Below are positions 17,909-27,438 of a DNA stretch of 64,000 nt, piece after piece. A program made the translations under genes and the position numbers. Position 1 is the first letter of the stretch. Each line of letters opens with the position of its first letter. The notes beneath the pieces were generated by a model. It saw only the letters and a list, made by a program, of their open reading frames with translations. It was not told the origin of the DNA and ran no database searches. The stretch spans positions 310,001 through 374,000 of the forward strand of contig PHSP01000003.1 in NCBI GenBank assembly GCA_002862125.1, in the 5' to 3' direction. Source of the DNA: Methylobacter sp. KS41 (GTDB lineage: Bacteria; Pseudomonadota; Gammaproteobacteria; Methylococcales; Methylomonadaceae).

Positions 17909-18265
17909 ATGAACAAAAAACACAACAAAACTCTGAAAGTCATGCTTGCAATGATCATAATGACTGGCATGGCGGCTAATGCGGCACAAGCGGGAGAATC
18001 GAAGGAGAAGGAAGTAAAAGAGTTAAAGCTTTTTAATCTGGCCAAAATCACTTTAACCGAAGCGATCAAAGCTGCGGAACAAAAAACCGGCGGCAAGGCC
18101 ATGGAAGCAGAAGTGGATGATGACTCAGATACCGTTCAATTTGAGGTAGAGGTTCTTAAAGACGGCAAGATTCATGAAGTGATAGTCGATGGATTAACGG
18201 GTAAGGTCCTTAAAGTTTCCCTGGATGATGAGTCTGGCGAAGGCTATGAAAACGAAAAAAAATAA
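17909..18265 (+). CDS. Secreted PepSY-domain protein
   Basis: A 118-residue protein with a signal peptide (KHNKTLKVMLAMIIMTGMAA, cleavage likely after NAAQA near residue 28) and one PepSY domain at about residues 45-105: ITLTEAIKAAEQKTGGKAME, FEVEVLKDGKIHEVIVD and TGKVLKVSLDDES are the classic pattern. PepSY domains inhibit peptidases or act as small periplasmic sensors; single-domain secreted forms like this have no known partner. The ATG follows AAAGGAGATATAAG, a strong ribosome-binding site. The tail is acidic. Downstream the DNA contains only decayed regulatory gene fragments. Confidence 0.9.
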   Translation: MNKKHNKTLKVMLAMIIMTGMAANAAQAGESKEKEVKELKLFNLAKITLTEAIKAAEQKTGGKAMEAEVDDDSDTVQFEVEVLKDGKIHEVIVDGLTGKVLKVSLDDESGEGYENEKK

Positions 18266-18269
18266 ATTC

Positions 18270-18386
18270 AATGCCGATGTCTGCGGATATCTGCTTAAAC
18301 CGTTTGCATTCAGAGAGTTTGGCGATCGAGTCAGTGCGCAGCTGCCGGGAAGGCCAGGGCCGGACTTCCCGGCCGCATGTTGTTGA
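18270..18386 (+). pseudogene. Remnant of a response-regulator receiver domain
   Basis: One frame (18270-18386) reads ADVCGYLLKPFAFREFGDRV and a little more before a stop. This resembles the end of a receiver domain in OmpR-type regulators (ADDYLLKPF plus the last helix). Nothing of the phosphorylation site or output domain remains. It starts four bases after the PepSY stop, where an intact two-component regulator gene may once have followed. Confidence 0.5.
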
Positions 18387-18792
18387 TGGACCGGTTGAAG
18401 CAATTGCAGTTAAGCGTATTGCGTCAGCAAAGGCGGCTTGCCTGCATGTTCCTGGAGCTTAATGATTTCAAGCATGTTGATGACAACTGCGGACATGAAT
18501 TTGGCGTCCAATTGCTTAAGTTTGTTGCTGAGCGCCTAAGCGCATCGGTCCGGGCAAACGGCGCAGTTGCGAGAATGAGGGTGGCGAATTCATTATCCTG
18601 ATTGAGCGTTTGGAAAACCGCGAAGCGCCGGAAGCCGTGATCGGGAAAATTCAGCAAAAACATTCCGATGGATTTTTGTTAAAAGGCCAGTTGGTCTGAG
18701 CGCGCACCGGCATCGGGATAGCCATGTTGCCCGAGGATGGCGGCTGTCCAGATGCCTTGATCAAGCCAAGCGGAGCAGATGTTGTATGCAGA
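18377..18792 (+). pseudogene. Frameshifted remnant of a GGDEF (diguanylate cyclase) domain
   Basis: From 18377 one frame encodes MDRLKQLQLSVLRQQRRLAC, then LNDFKHVDDNCGHEFG and LLKFVAERLSASVRANGAVA, the first half of a GGDEF domain. Around 18570-18580 the similarity moves to another frame that reads GGEFIILIERLENRE (the active-site loop), hits TGA at 18697-18699, and then continues as ARTGIGIAMLPEDGG. The gene is broken by at least one frameshift and one stop, and the N-terminal sensor region is missing. An intact enzyme would make cyclic di-GMP; this copy should be inactive. Confidence 0.75.
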
Positions 18793-19218
18793 TTAACTCA
18801 CTCATGCCGTAAATCTTCACCTGGTATGAAAAAATTACACTGTATACTTTGGGATAGTTATAGGCTATGAAGTAGACTTATTCATGCTTTTGCTTGCGGA
18901 TTGATAAAACGGTTGTTTTTTATACAGGAAGCTTTGTTGCTTAAATTCCACCATCAATCGTTTGATGAGAGCTCAGCGGCATGCCATACTTGCCCGGCTT
19001 TGGATTATTCAAGGATTTTGGAAAGCTGCGTAAAACAAAGCATTTTCACTTACGCCCTTTTAATGGATTTAGAAAAACAAAATTATAAAAATAAAAATAG
19101 GTGATCCGGCTGATTATGAGGCGGATAGGATACTTGTTATGAACTGGAAAAAAACAGCGCTTCGATCCATTCCAATGCTTTATTTACAGGTCGTGCCGTT
19201 TCCAATGGGGACGAAATC
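18793..19218. other. Intergenic region before the TPR gene
   Basis: About 420 bases following the decayed GGDEF fragment. A 67-codon plus-strand frame (18901-19104) has no recognised domain. The last 30 bases carry GGGGACGAAATC, the ribosome-binding site of the TPR gene. The promoter of the TPR-kinase-regulator operon should be here. Confidence 0.4.
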
Positions 19219-20247
19219 ATGAACTTTTTGCCCAAGCTTTGGAATAATATAAAAAAAACCTGTCTTGTCCTTGCATTAATCGCAGCAGTGATAACCGGCG
19301 GTTGGGTGGCTAACCTCTACGAGATGTCTAGAAAGCCTCAAATCCCTGACAGGCAGTCAATTGTCGGAGGCGATAATGCTTTAAATATAGGCCGTTACAG
19401 CGATGCAGAACGGATTTTTGAGGCGGAATTCAGGGCTAATCCGGAAAATAAGCAAGCTGCATGGAACATGGAAATCGCCCGGGTCAGGGAGAAAATAGCC
19501 AGTCCGGATTTTAAAGAAGATATTGACGCGCTTTATCAGAAAAAACCCGGCGACTCTCATGTCAATTTGTTCATGGGAGAGTTCTACGCGTCTGATAACC
19601 AACCCGAAAAGGCGGCAACGTATTATGAGCAGGCTATCAAACTGAACCCGAAACTGGCGGAGGCGCACTATGATCTGGCTATGCTTTATGGGCGGCAAGA
19701 CAACCTGGTATCGGCCAAGGTCGAAGCTATGAAAGCGCTGGAAATATCACCGACGCCAAAATATCGAAACACCCTGGGAACGATCTATCTTAAACAACAT
19801 CGTTACGAAGAAGCCATCAGGGAGTTTGCAAGAAATAAAGAATACCCGCTTTCAGCCCTTGAGAGCGCCAAGATTTACTGGCGCCTTGAGTATTTAAGCC
19901 AAGCTGTAAGTTATCAAAAGCAAGCTGTTGAATGGCTGGAAGATAAAGAGATAATGGACAAGCCGGATAATCAAGAGACCTGGTATTTTGAAACCGCCTT
20001 TGGAAAAGTAATTCAGCTGGTTAAATTAGAAGAGAAAAAAAGCTATGCGTTGTTTAGTTTATCGGTAAGTCTTTATTTCCAAGGAGATAAGAAAGGGGCG
20101 GAAAATGAGGTGAAAAAAATTTACGATTTAAAGGTAACACGTCAAGCTTACATTAATGCGCTATTAACAGCTGATCTGGATGCATTAGTACAAGTAAATG
20201 GTACTTATGCCGGGCAGGTTGCCGCCTATAAGGAACTTTATCTGTAA
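19219..20247 (+). CDS. Membrane-anchored TPR protein
   Basis: A 342-residue protein with one N-terminal membrane segment (about residues 12-31) and the rest probably periplasmic. TPR-like repeats run from about residue 45 to 200; the best is KPEKAATYYEQAIKLNPKLA-type sequence near 132-150, followed by EAHYDLAMLYGRQDNLVSAK and a third repeat ending in HRYEEAIREF. The C-terminal 140 residues are helical and less regular. TPRs are protein-protein interaction scaffolds, so no enzymatic role is expected. It begins a three-gene unit with the kinase (69 bases downstream) and the sigma-54 regulator, so it may be an accessory sensor or a target of that pathway. Confidence 0.82.
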   Translation: MNFLPKLWNNIKKTCLVLALIAAVITGGWVANLYEMSRKPQIPDRQSIVGGDNALNIGRYSDAERIFEAEFRANPENKQAAWNMEIARVREKIASPDFKEDIDALYQKKPGDSHVNLFMGEFYASDNQPEKAATYYEQAIKLNPKLAEAHYDLAMLYGRQDNLVSAKVEAMKALEISPTPKYRNTLGTIYLKQHRYEEAIREFARNKEYPLSALESAKIYWRLEYLSQAVSYQKQAVEWLEDKEIMDKPDNQETWYFETAFGKVIQLVKLEEKKSYALFSLSVSLYFQGDKKGAENEVKKIYDLKVTRQAYINALLTADLDALVQVNGTYAGQVAAYKELYL

Positions 20248-20316
20248 ATCCAGCATGCATGGCTTTCTGCTCCATTCAACTGCCGGATTCACCTAACTGT
20301 ATATTAAAGAGAGACA

Positions 20317-21768
20317 ATGAACGCAATTTTTTACCGGCCCGCAAAACTTCGCGCCTTGTCATTTCTGGGGTTGTTGCTATTAGCTCTTGCTATCCTAGGC
20401 GGCATGATCTGGCGTAATTTGCATCACTTTGAAACGGTTTTATCCTACGTGAATTATTCCCACCGCATTCAAAATGTTTCCGTGGGTTTGCAGCAATCGT
20501 TGATTGGCTATGTCACCGAAACCGTTCCCCGGACTCACTCTATGGTGTTGGTTAAGACCCTGAGTGAAATGAACAAGTTAACGGCCGATAGCCGGTATTT
20601 ATCACCCTCTACAAGAAAAAATCTGGAAACAGTCAGTAGCTTGCTGACCAATATAGGTAAACTGGACAAATCAGAAAAAAATGCCCGCTTGATACAAGCA
20701 CTCGACGTAATGAGTCAGACACTTGATGAAGAAGGCCTTCAACGGGAAAAATTATTGAAGGACATCAATTTTGATACCCAGACGGAACTGTATATATCAT
20801 CAGTTACCTTCACTCTTATTTTGCTGGGAGCATTGTTTTTTTTATATCATAGAATTTTACATCCGCTTAATGATCTGAGGCAGTTATTGGAACGTTTATC
20901 TGATGAAAACTATACACCGATCACCATTGATCACCTGGATCCTTTGCTGTTTCCGGTTTTTAACAGCTATAACGAAATGGTCATGCATCTCGCGGAGCTG
21001 GAAGAAGCCAAACGCTTGTATGCACAATCATTACAGAGGGAAGTCAGATTAGCCACGCAAGCTCTATTGGAGCAACAAAACAGTCTGGCAAGAGCTGAAC
21101 GCCTGGCGGCAATTGGTGAAGTTGCCGCCGAATTCGCGCACGAAATCCGTAACCCGCTGGCTGGCATTCAAATGGCTTTCAACAATTTACGCCGCGAAAT
21201 TGACGATCAACGTCAATGCGAAAGAATGGATCTGATCAGCAGCGAGTTGAAACGCCTTGCGCGACTGCTAAACGATATGCTCGACCAAAGCCGTCATTCG
21301 CCGGAAACTGCTACCGGTTTTGACTTGGCGACGCTTATCCGGGATTTGCTGACATTAACACGTTATCAGATCGATGAATGCATAGAACTGAAAAGCGATA
21401 CACCGGGCGCTTTACCAGTGCATTTGCCAGAGAGCGGCATACGTCAGGCCTTGTTGAATTTGATACTGAATGCAGCAGACGCTCTGGAGGGCAGTCCGGG
21501 AAAAATCTGTATCAAGGCGCGCGTTGAAGCGCAAGGCGTACGCATTGATGTATTCGACAATGGCCCCGGTTTTTCTGATGACATGCTTAGCTACGGGATA
21601 CGGCCATTCCGGACCAGCCGTCAGCGCGGCACTGGATTGGGGTTGGCCATGGTGCAACGTTTTGTCAAGGATATAGGCGGAACGGTTAAGCTCGGCAATC
21701 AACAACCTCATGGCGCTTGCGTGACTGTATTATTGCCTAGGGAATATTTTGCTGGAGATCAATCATGA
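20317..21768 (+). CDS. Membrane sensor histidine kinase
   Basis: A 483-residue kinase with two membrane helices (about 14-33 and 160-177) around a helical periplasmic domain of about 125 residues, a HAMP-like linker (180-225), a coiled coil (225-262), the HisKA domain with phospho-acceptor His275 in EFAHEIRNPLAG, and an HATPase domain with NLILNAADAL, DNGPGF and GTGLGLAMVQRF boxes. It should phosphorylate the regulator encoded next, whose ATG overlaps its stop by 4 bases (ATGA). AAAGAGAGACA precedes the start. The signal sensed is unknown; the periplasmic part has no recognisable ligand-binding fold, only predicted helices. Confidence 0.93.
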   Translation: MNAIFYRPAKLRALSFLGLLLLALAILGGMIWRNLHHFETVLSYVNYSHRIQNVSVGLQQSLIGYVTETVPRTHSMVLVKTLSEMNKLTADSRYLSPSTRKNLETVSSLLTNIGKLDKSEKNARLIQALDVMSQTLDEEGLQREKLLKDINFDTQTELYISSVTFTLILLGALFFLYHRILHPLNDLRQLLERLSDENYTPITIDHLDPLLFPVFNSYNEMVMHLAELEEAKRLYAQSLQREVRLATQALLEQQNSLARAERLAAIGEVAAEFAHEIRNPLAGIQMAFNNLRREIDDQRQCERMDLISSELKRLARLLNDMLDQSRHSPETATGFDLATLIRDLLTLTRYQIDECIELKSDTPGALPVHLPESGIRQALLNLILNAADALEGSPGKICIKARVEAQGVRIDVFDNGPGFSDDMLSYGIRPFRTSRQRGTGLGLAMVQRFVKDIGGTVKLGNQQPHGACVTVLLPREYFAGDQS

Positions 21769-23198
21769 TAGAAACGCTGCTCATCATCGAAGATGAAAAA
21801 CTGTTAGGTTCCGAGTTATCACGACATTACCGGCAATCAGGCTGGGAGGTGGTGTTGGCCAGTAATTTGGCTGAAGCCAAAAACCAGGTGCTTAAAAATC
21901 GCATAGAACCCCTGGTGATTCTTTCCGATATGAACTTGCCGGACGGAAACGCCCTGGACTTTATGGAAGCGATGAAAAAAAATGTAAATTATGCCGAGTG
22001 GCTGTTTTTAACGGGATACGGCAGCGTACCCGATTCGGTAAGAGCCCTGAGGCTTGGGGCTTATGATTTTCTGGAAAAGCCCTGCGATCTGGAGCGGCTG
22101 GATCTGGTCGTCAGCAGCGCCACACGCAGCGCATCTATGCAACGCCGCGTCATTGATCAAACCAAGCAAGGCTACCGGCGCTTCTCGCCGGATGCTTTTG
22201 TTGGCCATAGCCGGCAGGCGCAAGATATCCGGCAGCTACTGGCCAAGCTGACGCAAGTGCCGTTCAGCGCCTTGATTATCGGTGGCGAAAGCGGCACCGG
22301 CAAGGGTTTGACAGCGCGCATACTGCACTACGGCGGTCCCCGCGCCCAACAGCCTATGATTGAAGTCAATTGCGCGGCATTGCCGCGTGAATTGCTGGAA
22401 TCAGAATTATTTGGTCATGAACCGGGAGCATTCACGGGGGCGTCAGGACGGCATCGGGGTTTGTTGGAACAAGCCGACGGCGGGACTCTGTTCATGGATG
22501 AAATCGGTGAAATGCCTCTGGATTTGCAGGCTAAGCTGCTTAAAGCCATTGAGGATCACAAGGTAAGGCGTTTGGGCGGGGAAAAAGAGATTAGTGTCGA
22601 TGTGCAAATAGTCGCCGCGAGCAACCGTGATCTGGAACAAATGGCGCAAGCAGGTAGTTTTCGCGCGGACTTATACCATCGTTTGAGCGTATTTAAGGTG
22701 ATCCTGCCGCCACTGAGAGAAGCCGTGGAAGACCTGGATGAGCTGGTGCCGCTATTTGTTGCGGAATATAACGCCAAAGCCGGGCGGCATGTGAAGGATA
22801 TTCCTGATGATGTATGGAATAAGCTTAAAGCGCATCACTGGCCGGGTAATGTCAGGGAGTTGCGTAATGTTATTGAACGTTGCGTATTATTTTCTGAAGG
22901 ACCGGTATTTCCCGGACAATGGCTGCAATTACACGGACAGCATCCCCATGCAGTATCAATGGATCAAGATCAAAAGCTTGGGGGCATTGATGCTTGCTCC
23001 CAGGCAAAAGCGAGTGAAAAAGGGATTTATTTGCCTTTGGATGGCAGTATGGCGCTTGATGATATGGACCGGTTCATCATTAAAAACGCGCTGGAACGAG
23101 CCGATAATAATCTAACCGCCGCCGCCAGGGCTCTGGGCGCGACTAGAGAAACGCTGCGCTACCGGGTAAGGAAATACAATCTGAAAACCGTGGATTGA
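21765..23198 (+). CDS. NtrC-family sigma-54-dependent response regulator
   Basis: A 477-residue bacterial enhancer-binding protein. Receiver domain 1-120 with phosphorylatable Asp55 (LSDMNLPDG), Thr83 and Lys105; AAA+ domain about 145-380 with Walker A GESGTGKG (174-181), the sigma-54 contact loop GAFTGA (221-226) and the Walker B block [10 protein letters not shown]-terminal Fis-type helix-turn-helix ([20 protein letters not shown], about 445-470). It activates transcription from -24/-12 promoters upon phosphorylation by the kinase at 20317-21768. Its target genes are not evident: I saw no convincing -24/-12 element within the window near neighbouring genes. Confidence 0.96.
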   Translation: MIETLLIIEDEKLLGSELSRHYRQSGWEVVLASNLAEAKNQVLKNRIEPLVILSDMNLPDGNALDFMEAMKKNVNYAEWLFLTGYGSVPDSVRALRLGAYDFLEKPCDLERLDLVVSSATRSASMQRRVIDQTKQGYRRFSPDAFVGHSRQAQDIRQLLAKLTQVPFSALIIGGESGTGKGLTARILHYGGPRAQQPMIEVNCAALPRELLESELFGHEPGAFTGASGRHRGLLEQADGGTLFMDEIGEMPLDLQAKLLKAIEDHKVRRLGGEKEISVDVQIVAASNRDLEQMAQAGSFRADLYHRLSVFKVILPPLREAVEDLDELVPLFVAEYNAKAGRHVKDIPDDVWNKLKAHHWPGNVRELRNVIERCVLFSEGPVFPGQWLQLHGQHPHAVSMDQDQKLGGIDACSQAKASEKGIYLPLDGSMALDDMDRFIIKNALERADNNLTAAARALGATRETLRYRVRKYNLKTVD

Positions 23199-23668
23199 TA
23201 AAATTTGCAGCGCATAATCAAGTTAAATTCCCTATGCATAGCCGGGTTTTAGCTTATTTAATTTAGAGGCGACTTCTATAGCAGGGGTCTAAAGTCCCGA
23301 AGTATATAAGCTAACATACAGGCTCTGTATTAAGTCAAGCTATCATGATATATTGTAAGAAACCAACGTAGCGGGATCTTAATCAATGAAGTGGGTTGCA
23401 ATATAGATGTGGAAGGCGGGAATTTCAAAAGACGTAGCGGCTAATGTACTTCGCTAGTCCGCAATTGCGGATTTTAAAAAGTGTTGAACGCCATAATAAT
23501 ACAAGGACTTTCGGTTTCCATTTTCCGCAAAATTGACCTCGTACAGTAATAGTGTAATCCGGCAACTGAGTATTGCCGGATTACCTTATTCTAAGCCGGC
23601 CATCATAGATGCTCAGTTATGCAACCATTTAATTCCATGCCTTTAAGAAAGATTAAATGATTTTTGCT
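23199..23668. other. Intergenic region after the regulator operon
   Basis: About 470 bases with no supported gene between the end of the regulator gene and the end of the convergent Met-rich protein gene. The only clear structure is the hairpin at 23554-23584. Confidence 0.5.
23554..23584. terminator. Perfect 12-bp hairpin between convergent genes
   Basis: GTAATCCGGCAA, a 7-base loop, then TTGCCGGATTAC, perfectly paired. It lies 356 bases past the regulator stop and 85 bases past the stop of the minus-strand Met-rich gene. No strong T tract follows, so it could be a terminator for the convergent pair or a dispersed palindromic repeat. Confidence 0.45.
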
Positions 23669-23992
23669 TTATTTGTTCATATTCATCATTTTTTGATGGT
23701 GCATAGACATCATTTGCATATGTTCAGTTTTCATCAGTTCAAGCTGTTGATCCTTCAATGCTTGCCGTTTGGCGGGATCAGTTTCCGCAAGAATCTTGTT
23801 GGAAAGATCATGCATCTTAAGTATTTGTTCCTGTCTCATTTTCAAATGTTCCATCATCATTGATTCATCCATAGCGCCCATGCCAGGACTCATTTTCATT
23901 TCAGATTTCGTTTCGGCTGGGTCAGCCGCCAAACAGACCTGGCCTAAAGAAATTAGCGCCAAAATTGCGATTAACTTAACTTGAATTTTCAC
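23669..23992 (-). CDS. Small secreted Met/His-rich protein
   Basis: A 107-residue protein. I start it at GTG 23992 because this begins a clear signal peptide (KIQVKLIAILALISLGQVCL, cleavage near CLAA) and has AGAGG at proper distance; the frame is open upstream to 24085, overlapping the next gene. The mature part is helical and very rich in Met: MKMSPGMGAMDESMMMEHLK, then HMQMMSMHHQKMMNMNK at the C-terminus. Met/His clusters like these are often Cu(I)- or Ag-binding in periplasmic proteins, but this is inference; no CusF, CopC or CopZ fold can be read from it. It is transcribed away from the ethylene-receptor-like kinase at 24084, whose sensor site also has copper-type ligands. Confidence 0.78.
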   Translation of the reverse strand: MKIQVKLIAILALISLGQVCLAADPAETKSEMKMSPGMGAMDESMMMEHLKMRQEQILKMHDLSNKILAETDPAKRQALKDQQLELMKTEHMQMMSMHHQKMMNMNK

Positions 23993-24083
23993 GGCATTGC
24001 CTCTTAAATTTTTTTTATAAAAAACTAACCTTAACATTATTATTGTAAACCGGCTATTAATAAGCCGCCAATTCTCCTCGCAC

Positions 24084-27000
24084 ATGCAAGCACTGATTCA
24101 ACTTTTTGGAGTTAAAGACCTCATCCCTCACGGCTATTGCCTGTCGTGGAGCCCCGTATTACTATGGTTAAACGTGATCTCGGACCTGCTGATCACTTTC
24201 GCTTATTATTCCATTCCTTTAATTCTTGTCTATTTTATCAGGCAACGTAAAGATTTTCCCTATCCGTGGCTGGTTGCCTTGTTTGCCGGATTTATTGTCG
24301 CTTGCGGCACCACGCATTTAATGTCGGTCATAACAATCTGGATACCTTTATATTGGCTGGATGGCATGATTAAAGCCTTTACAGCGATTATTTCGCTTAC
24401 CACCTCCGCGCTGATGCTTTGGATTATTCCAGGCGCACTGGCTTTACCCAGCTCCGCGCAACTGCAAGCTGAAATACAACAAAGAAAAACCGCGGAAGAC
24501 GCCTTGCGTGAAAGCGAAAACAAACTCGCCACTATTCTTGACAGTGTAGAGGCCTTTATATATATCAAGGATTGCAACTATCAATACCGGTACGCCAATC
24601 AGCCGGTTCTGCAGTTGCTTGGCAAAAAACTGGAAAACCTCATCGGTTCACTAGATGACGGCCTTTTTGATCAGGCTACGGCGGAAAAATTGCGGGAAAA
24701 TGATCGCCGTGTCCTTGAGCTGGGTGAGCGTGTAGCGACCGAGGAGGTTAATACCGGCAAAAATAACACCAATACCCGGACCTATTTATCCATTAAGCAA
24801 CCGCTTCGCCGTAAAGATGGCACTATTTACGGATTGTGCGGCATATCTACCGATATCAGCGGTCGCAAACAAGCGGAAGATGCATTGCGGGAAAGCCGGG
24901 TGGAACTGCAAGAAGCCCAGCGAATTGCCCATGTCGGCAGTTGGAAGATAGACTTGGCGACTCATCAAGTCGATTGGTCGGAAGAACTTTACCGGATATT
25001 AGGCTGTAATCCGGAGTCTCCACCCCCGGATTTCACCGGGCATAGCCGGTTTTTCACTTCCGAGAGCTGGAAAAGCTTGAGCGCCGCTCTGCTCCAAACA
25101 CGGGAAACAGGGGAACCCTATGAACTGGAACTTGACGCAGTCAGGACGGATGGGGAATACAGAAAAGTTCTGTCGCGCGGGGAAGCGATACTAGACGGAA
25201 GCGGCGCCATAGTCGGGCTTCATGGAGTGGCGCTGGACATTACCGAGCGCAAGCAGATGGAGGAAAAGCTGCGCGACAGCCAGTCCTTGAATGTCGGCAT
25301 TATTGACTCGCTGAATGCGCACATCGCAGTGCTGGATGCGCAAGGGTTTATTATTGCCGTCAACCTCGCGTGGCGGCGTTTTGCAAAAGAAAACTGTTCT
25401 GGAGGATTCAGCCTGGATGTGCTGGGAGTTAATTATCTGGACGTGTGCAAATTTGACTGTAACCAAACTTATGCCGATGAGGCTAATGCCGTCCTGACAG
25501 GCATTGCAGCGGTGCTGGCTGGCGAGCGGGAGATATTTCATTTAGAGTACCCGTGCCATTCGCCCGCTCAGCAACGCTGGTTTCACATGACTGTCTTGCC
25601 ATTGCAAGGTTTACGTCGCGGGGTTGTGGTCAGTCATGAAAATATCACCGAACGCAAAATAATGGAAAATGAGCTAAAAGCCAGTGAGGAAAAATTCCGT
25701 TCGATTATTGAGGTTTCTCCTGTGCCGATGGCATTAAATGATGAACAGTTGAAAATCACTTTTGTGAATCCCGCATTTGTGGAAACCTTTGGTTACACGC
25801 TAGATGATATTCCCGCTCTGGCGGATTGGTGGCCGAAAGCCTACCCTGATCCGGCTTACCGGGAATGGGTCAAGTCTACCTGGCAAACGGCATATGAAAT
25901 ATCCCAACGGGAACAGATTAGTATTCCGCCTCTGGAGCTGTTTGTCCGCTGCAAGGACAACAGCATCAAAACCGTTTTAATATCCGCTGCTCCGATTCAT
26001 CACGATTTAGACAGTGAGTATTTGGTAATACTGTACGATATTACTCAACGCAAACAATTGGAAGCCAAGCTCAACGCCATTTTTAATGCTTCAGTGGAAG
26101 GTATTATCACTGTCGACAAATCCGGCGTCATCGTGTCTGCCAATACCGCGGTTGAAGCCATTTTTGGCTATCAGCCGGAAGAGCTGACGGGGTGCGGTAT
26201 TGACCAAATCATGCCGTCATGGTCAAAAGAAAAAAATGATAACTTCATGTCCAGCGCAGCAAAATCCGGCGCTAAAATTCAAGAGCTTGAAGGTATTCAC
26301 AAAAATGGCTCAGTGGTGCCTGTGGACCTGTCCATAGCCGAGTATGCAATCGATAATGCACGCTATTTTACTTATATTGTCCGTGACGTGAGTTTGCGCA
26401 AACACAGGGAGCGGAAAAACAAGGAACATCTGGACCAGCTCGCTCATGTCACCCGGCTCGGGCTGATGGGTGAAATGGCCTCGGGCATCGCTCATGAAGT
26501 CAATCAGCCGCTCACCGCAATTTCCAGCTATGCGCAAGTCAGTTTAAACCTGATTAACAAGGATAATCCTGATCTGGTAAAGCTTGCCGAAGTATTATAC
26601 AAAACCCAGCAACAGGCTTTAAGAGCCGGGCGGATAATTCACCGGATGAGGGAATTTGTCAAATCGCATGCAAAACAAAGTTCAGCCGCCAGCATTAATA
26701 CCTTGATTCAGGACGCTGTCAGCCTGTGCGCCGCTGAACTTAAACAAAACGGCATAGAGCTGGCCTTGCAACTGGACAATGATCTGCCGCCTATTAATGT
26801 CGATCATATACATATTGAACAGGTCATCATAAATTTAATCCGGAACAGCATTGACGCCTTGCAAAACCTAGCCGAAAATCAGCAACGCCAGTTAAGCATC
26901 CATAGCCGGTTGACGCTCAAAAATGCCGTGCTGGTAAGGATAAAGGACAATGGACCGGGAATTGATGAAGACCGGCAACAAAAAATATTTATGCCCTTTT

Positions 27001-27143
27001 ATACCACCAAGCCGGACGGCATGGGCATGGGCCTATCCATCAGCCGCTCACTGCTCGAAGCCCATGGCGGCACTTTGTATTTCAAAAGCAAATCCGGAAA
27101 GGGCTGCGCTTTTTATTTCACCCTGCCAACGGAAATAGTCTGA
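24084..27143 (+). CDS. Hybrid-free histidine kinase with ethylene-receptor-like membrane domain and five PAS domains
   Basis: A 1019-residue sensor kinase. Residues about 25-118 form a three-helix membrane domain that closely resembles the ethylene-binding domain of plant ETR1 and its bacterial relatives: ISDLLITFAYYSIPLILVYF, DFPYPW and ACGTTHLM carry the equivalents of Asp25, Tyr32, Cys65 and His69 of ETR1 (here Asp34, Tyr41, Cys74 and His78); Cys and His bind Cu(I) in ETR1. Five PAS domains follow (starting near 145, 280, 405, 535 and 660), then HisKA with phospho-acceptor His804 (GIAHEVNQPL) and HATPase (DNGPGIDED, GMGMGLSISRSL). No receiver domain, so it needs a separate partner, not obvious nearby. 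The ATG has no strong ribosome-binding site. Confidence 0.93.
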   Translation: MQALIQLFGVKDLIPHGYCLSWSPVLLWLNVISDLLITFAYYSIPLILVYFIRQRKDFPYPWLVALFAGFIVACGTTHLMSVITIWIPLYWLDGMIKAFTAIISLTTSALMLWIIPGALALPSSAQLQAEIQQRKTAEDALRESENKLATILDSVEAFIYIKDCNYQYRYANQPVLQLLGKKLENLIGSLDDGLFDQATAEKLRENDRRVLELGERVATEEVNTGKNNTNTRTYLSIKQPLRRKDGTIYGLCGISTDISGRKQAEDALRESRVELQEAQRIAHVGSWKIDLATHQVDWSEELYRILGCNPESPPPDFTGHSRFFTSESWKSLSAALLQTRETGEPYELELDAVRTDGEYRKVLSRGEAILDGSGAIVGLHGVALDITERKQMEEKLRDSQSLNVGIIDSLNAHIAVLDAQGFIIAVNLAWRRFAKENCSGGFSLDVLGVNYLDVCKFDCNQTYADEANAVLTGIAAVLAGEREIFHLEYPCHSPAQQRWFHMTVLPLQGLRRGVVVSHENITERKIMENELKASEEKFRSIIEVSPVPMALNDEQLKITFVNPAFVETFGYTLDDIPALADWWPKAYPDPAYREWVKSTWQTAYEISQREQISIPPLELFVRCKDNSIKTVLISAAPIHHDLDSEYLVILYDITQRKQLEAKLNAIFNASVEGIITVDKSGVIVSANTAVEAIFGYQPEELTGCGIDQIMPSWSKEKNDNFMSSAAKSGAKIQELEGIHKNGSVVPVDLSIAEYAIDNARYFTYIVRDVSLRKHRERKNKEHLDQLAHVTRLGLMGEMASGIAHEVNQPLTAISSYAQVSLNLINKDNPDLVKLAEVLYKTQQQALRAGRIIHRMREFVKSHAKQSSAASINTLIQDAVSLCAAELKQNGIELALQLDNDLPPINVDHIHIEQVIINLIRNSIDALQNLAENQQRQLSIHSRLTLKNAVLVRIKDNGPGIDEDRQQKIFMPFYTTKPDGMGMGLSISRSLLEAHGGTLYFKSKSGKGCAFYFTLPTEIV

Positions 27144-27438
27144 TGAGTGTTAGGCGGGTTATGCCGCAAATATTCATCTGCGTAAAGCTGCGCAAATCGT
27201 ATTGACAAGAAAGCCATGCCGGACGGCATGTTTTCCCCGGAAACTTATCGAAGTTGAAATACAAATACTTGGTTGTCCGGAATAGGGCGAGAAGAATTCA
27301 TTCGCCGCCGGAAGATAAATATTCACATAAAACTGCTTATAACGCCACAGGCTGCATTTATTGAAGCTTTACGAGTGTTGCCAAGAAAAGCGCTACTGGT
27401 GGCATCATTGGTTTATTCAATATTCTTGAAGCGAGCGG
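27144..27438. other. Intergenic region after the PAS kinase
   Basis: About 295 bases. It holds the hairpin at 27215-27230 and no supported gene; a 75-codon plus-strand frame at 27273-27500 overlaps the YwqK-type gene and has no domain. Confidence 0.5.
27215..27234 (+). terminator. Probable terminator of the PAS kinase gene
   Basis: CATGCCG, a 2-base turn GA, CGGCATG, then TTTT. It lies 72 bases past the kinase stop. The T tract is short, so confidence is moderate. Confidence 0.5.
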
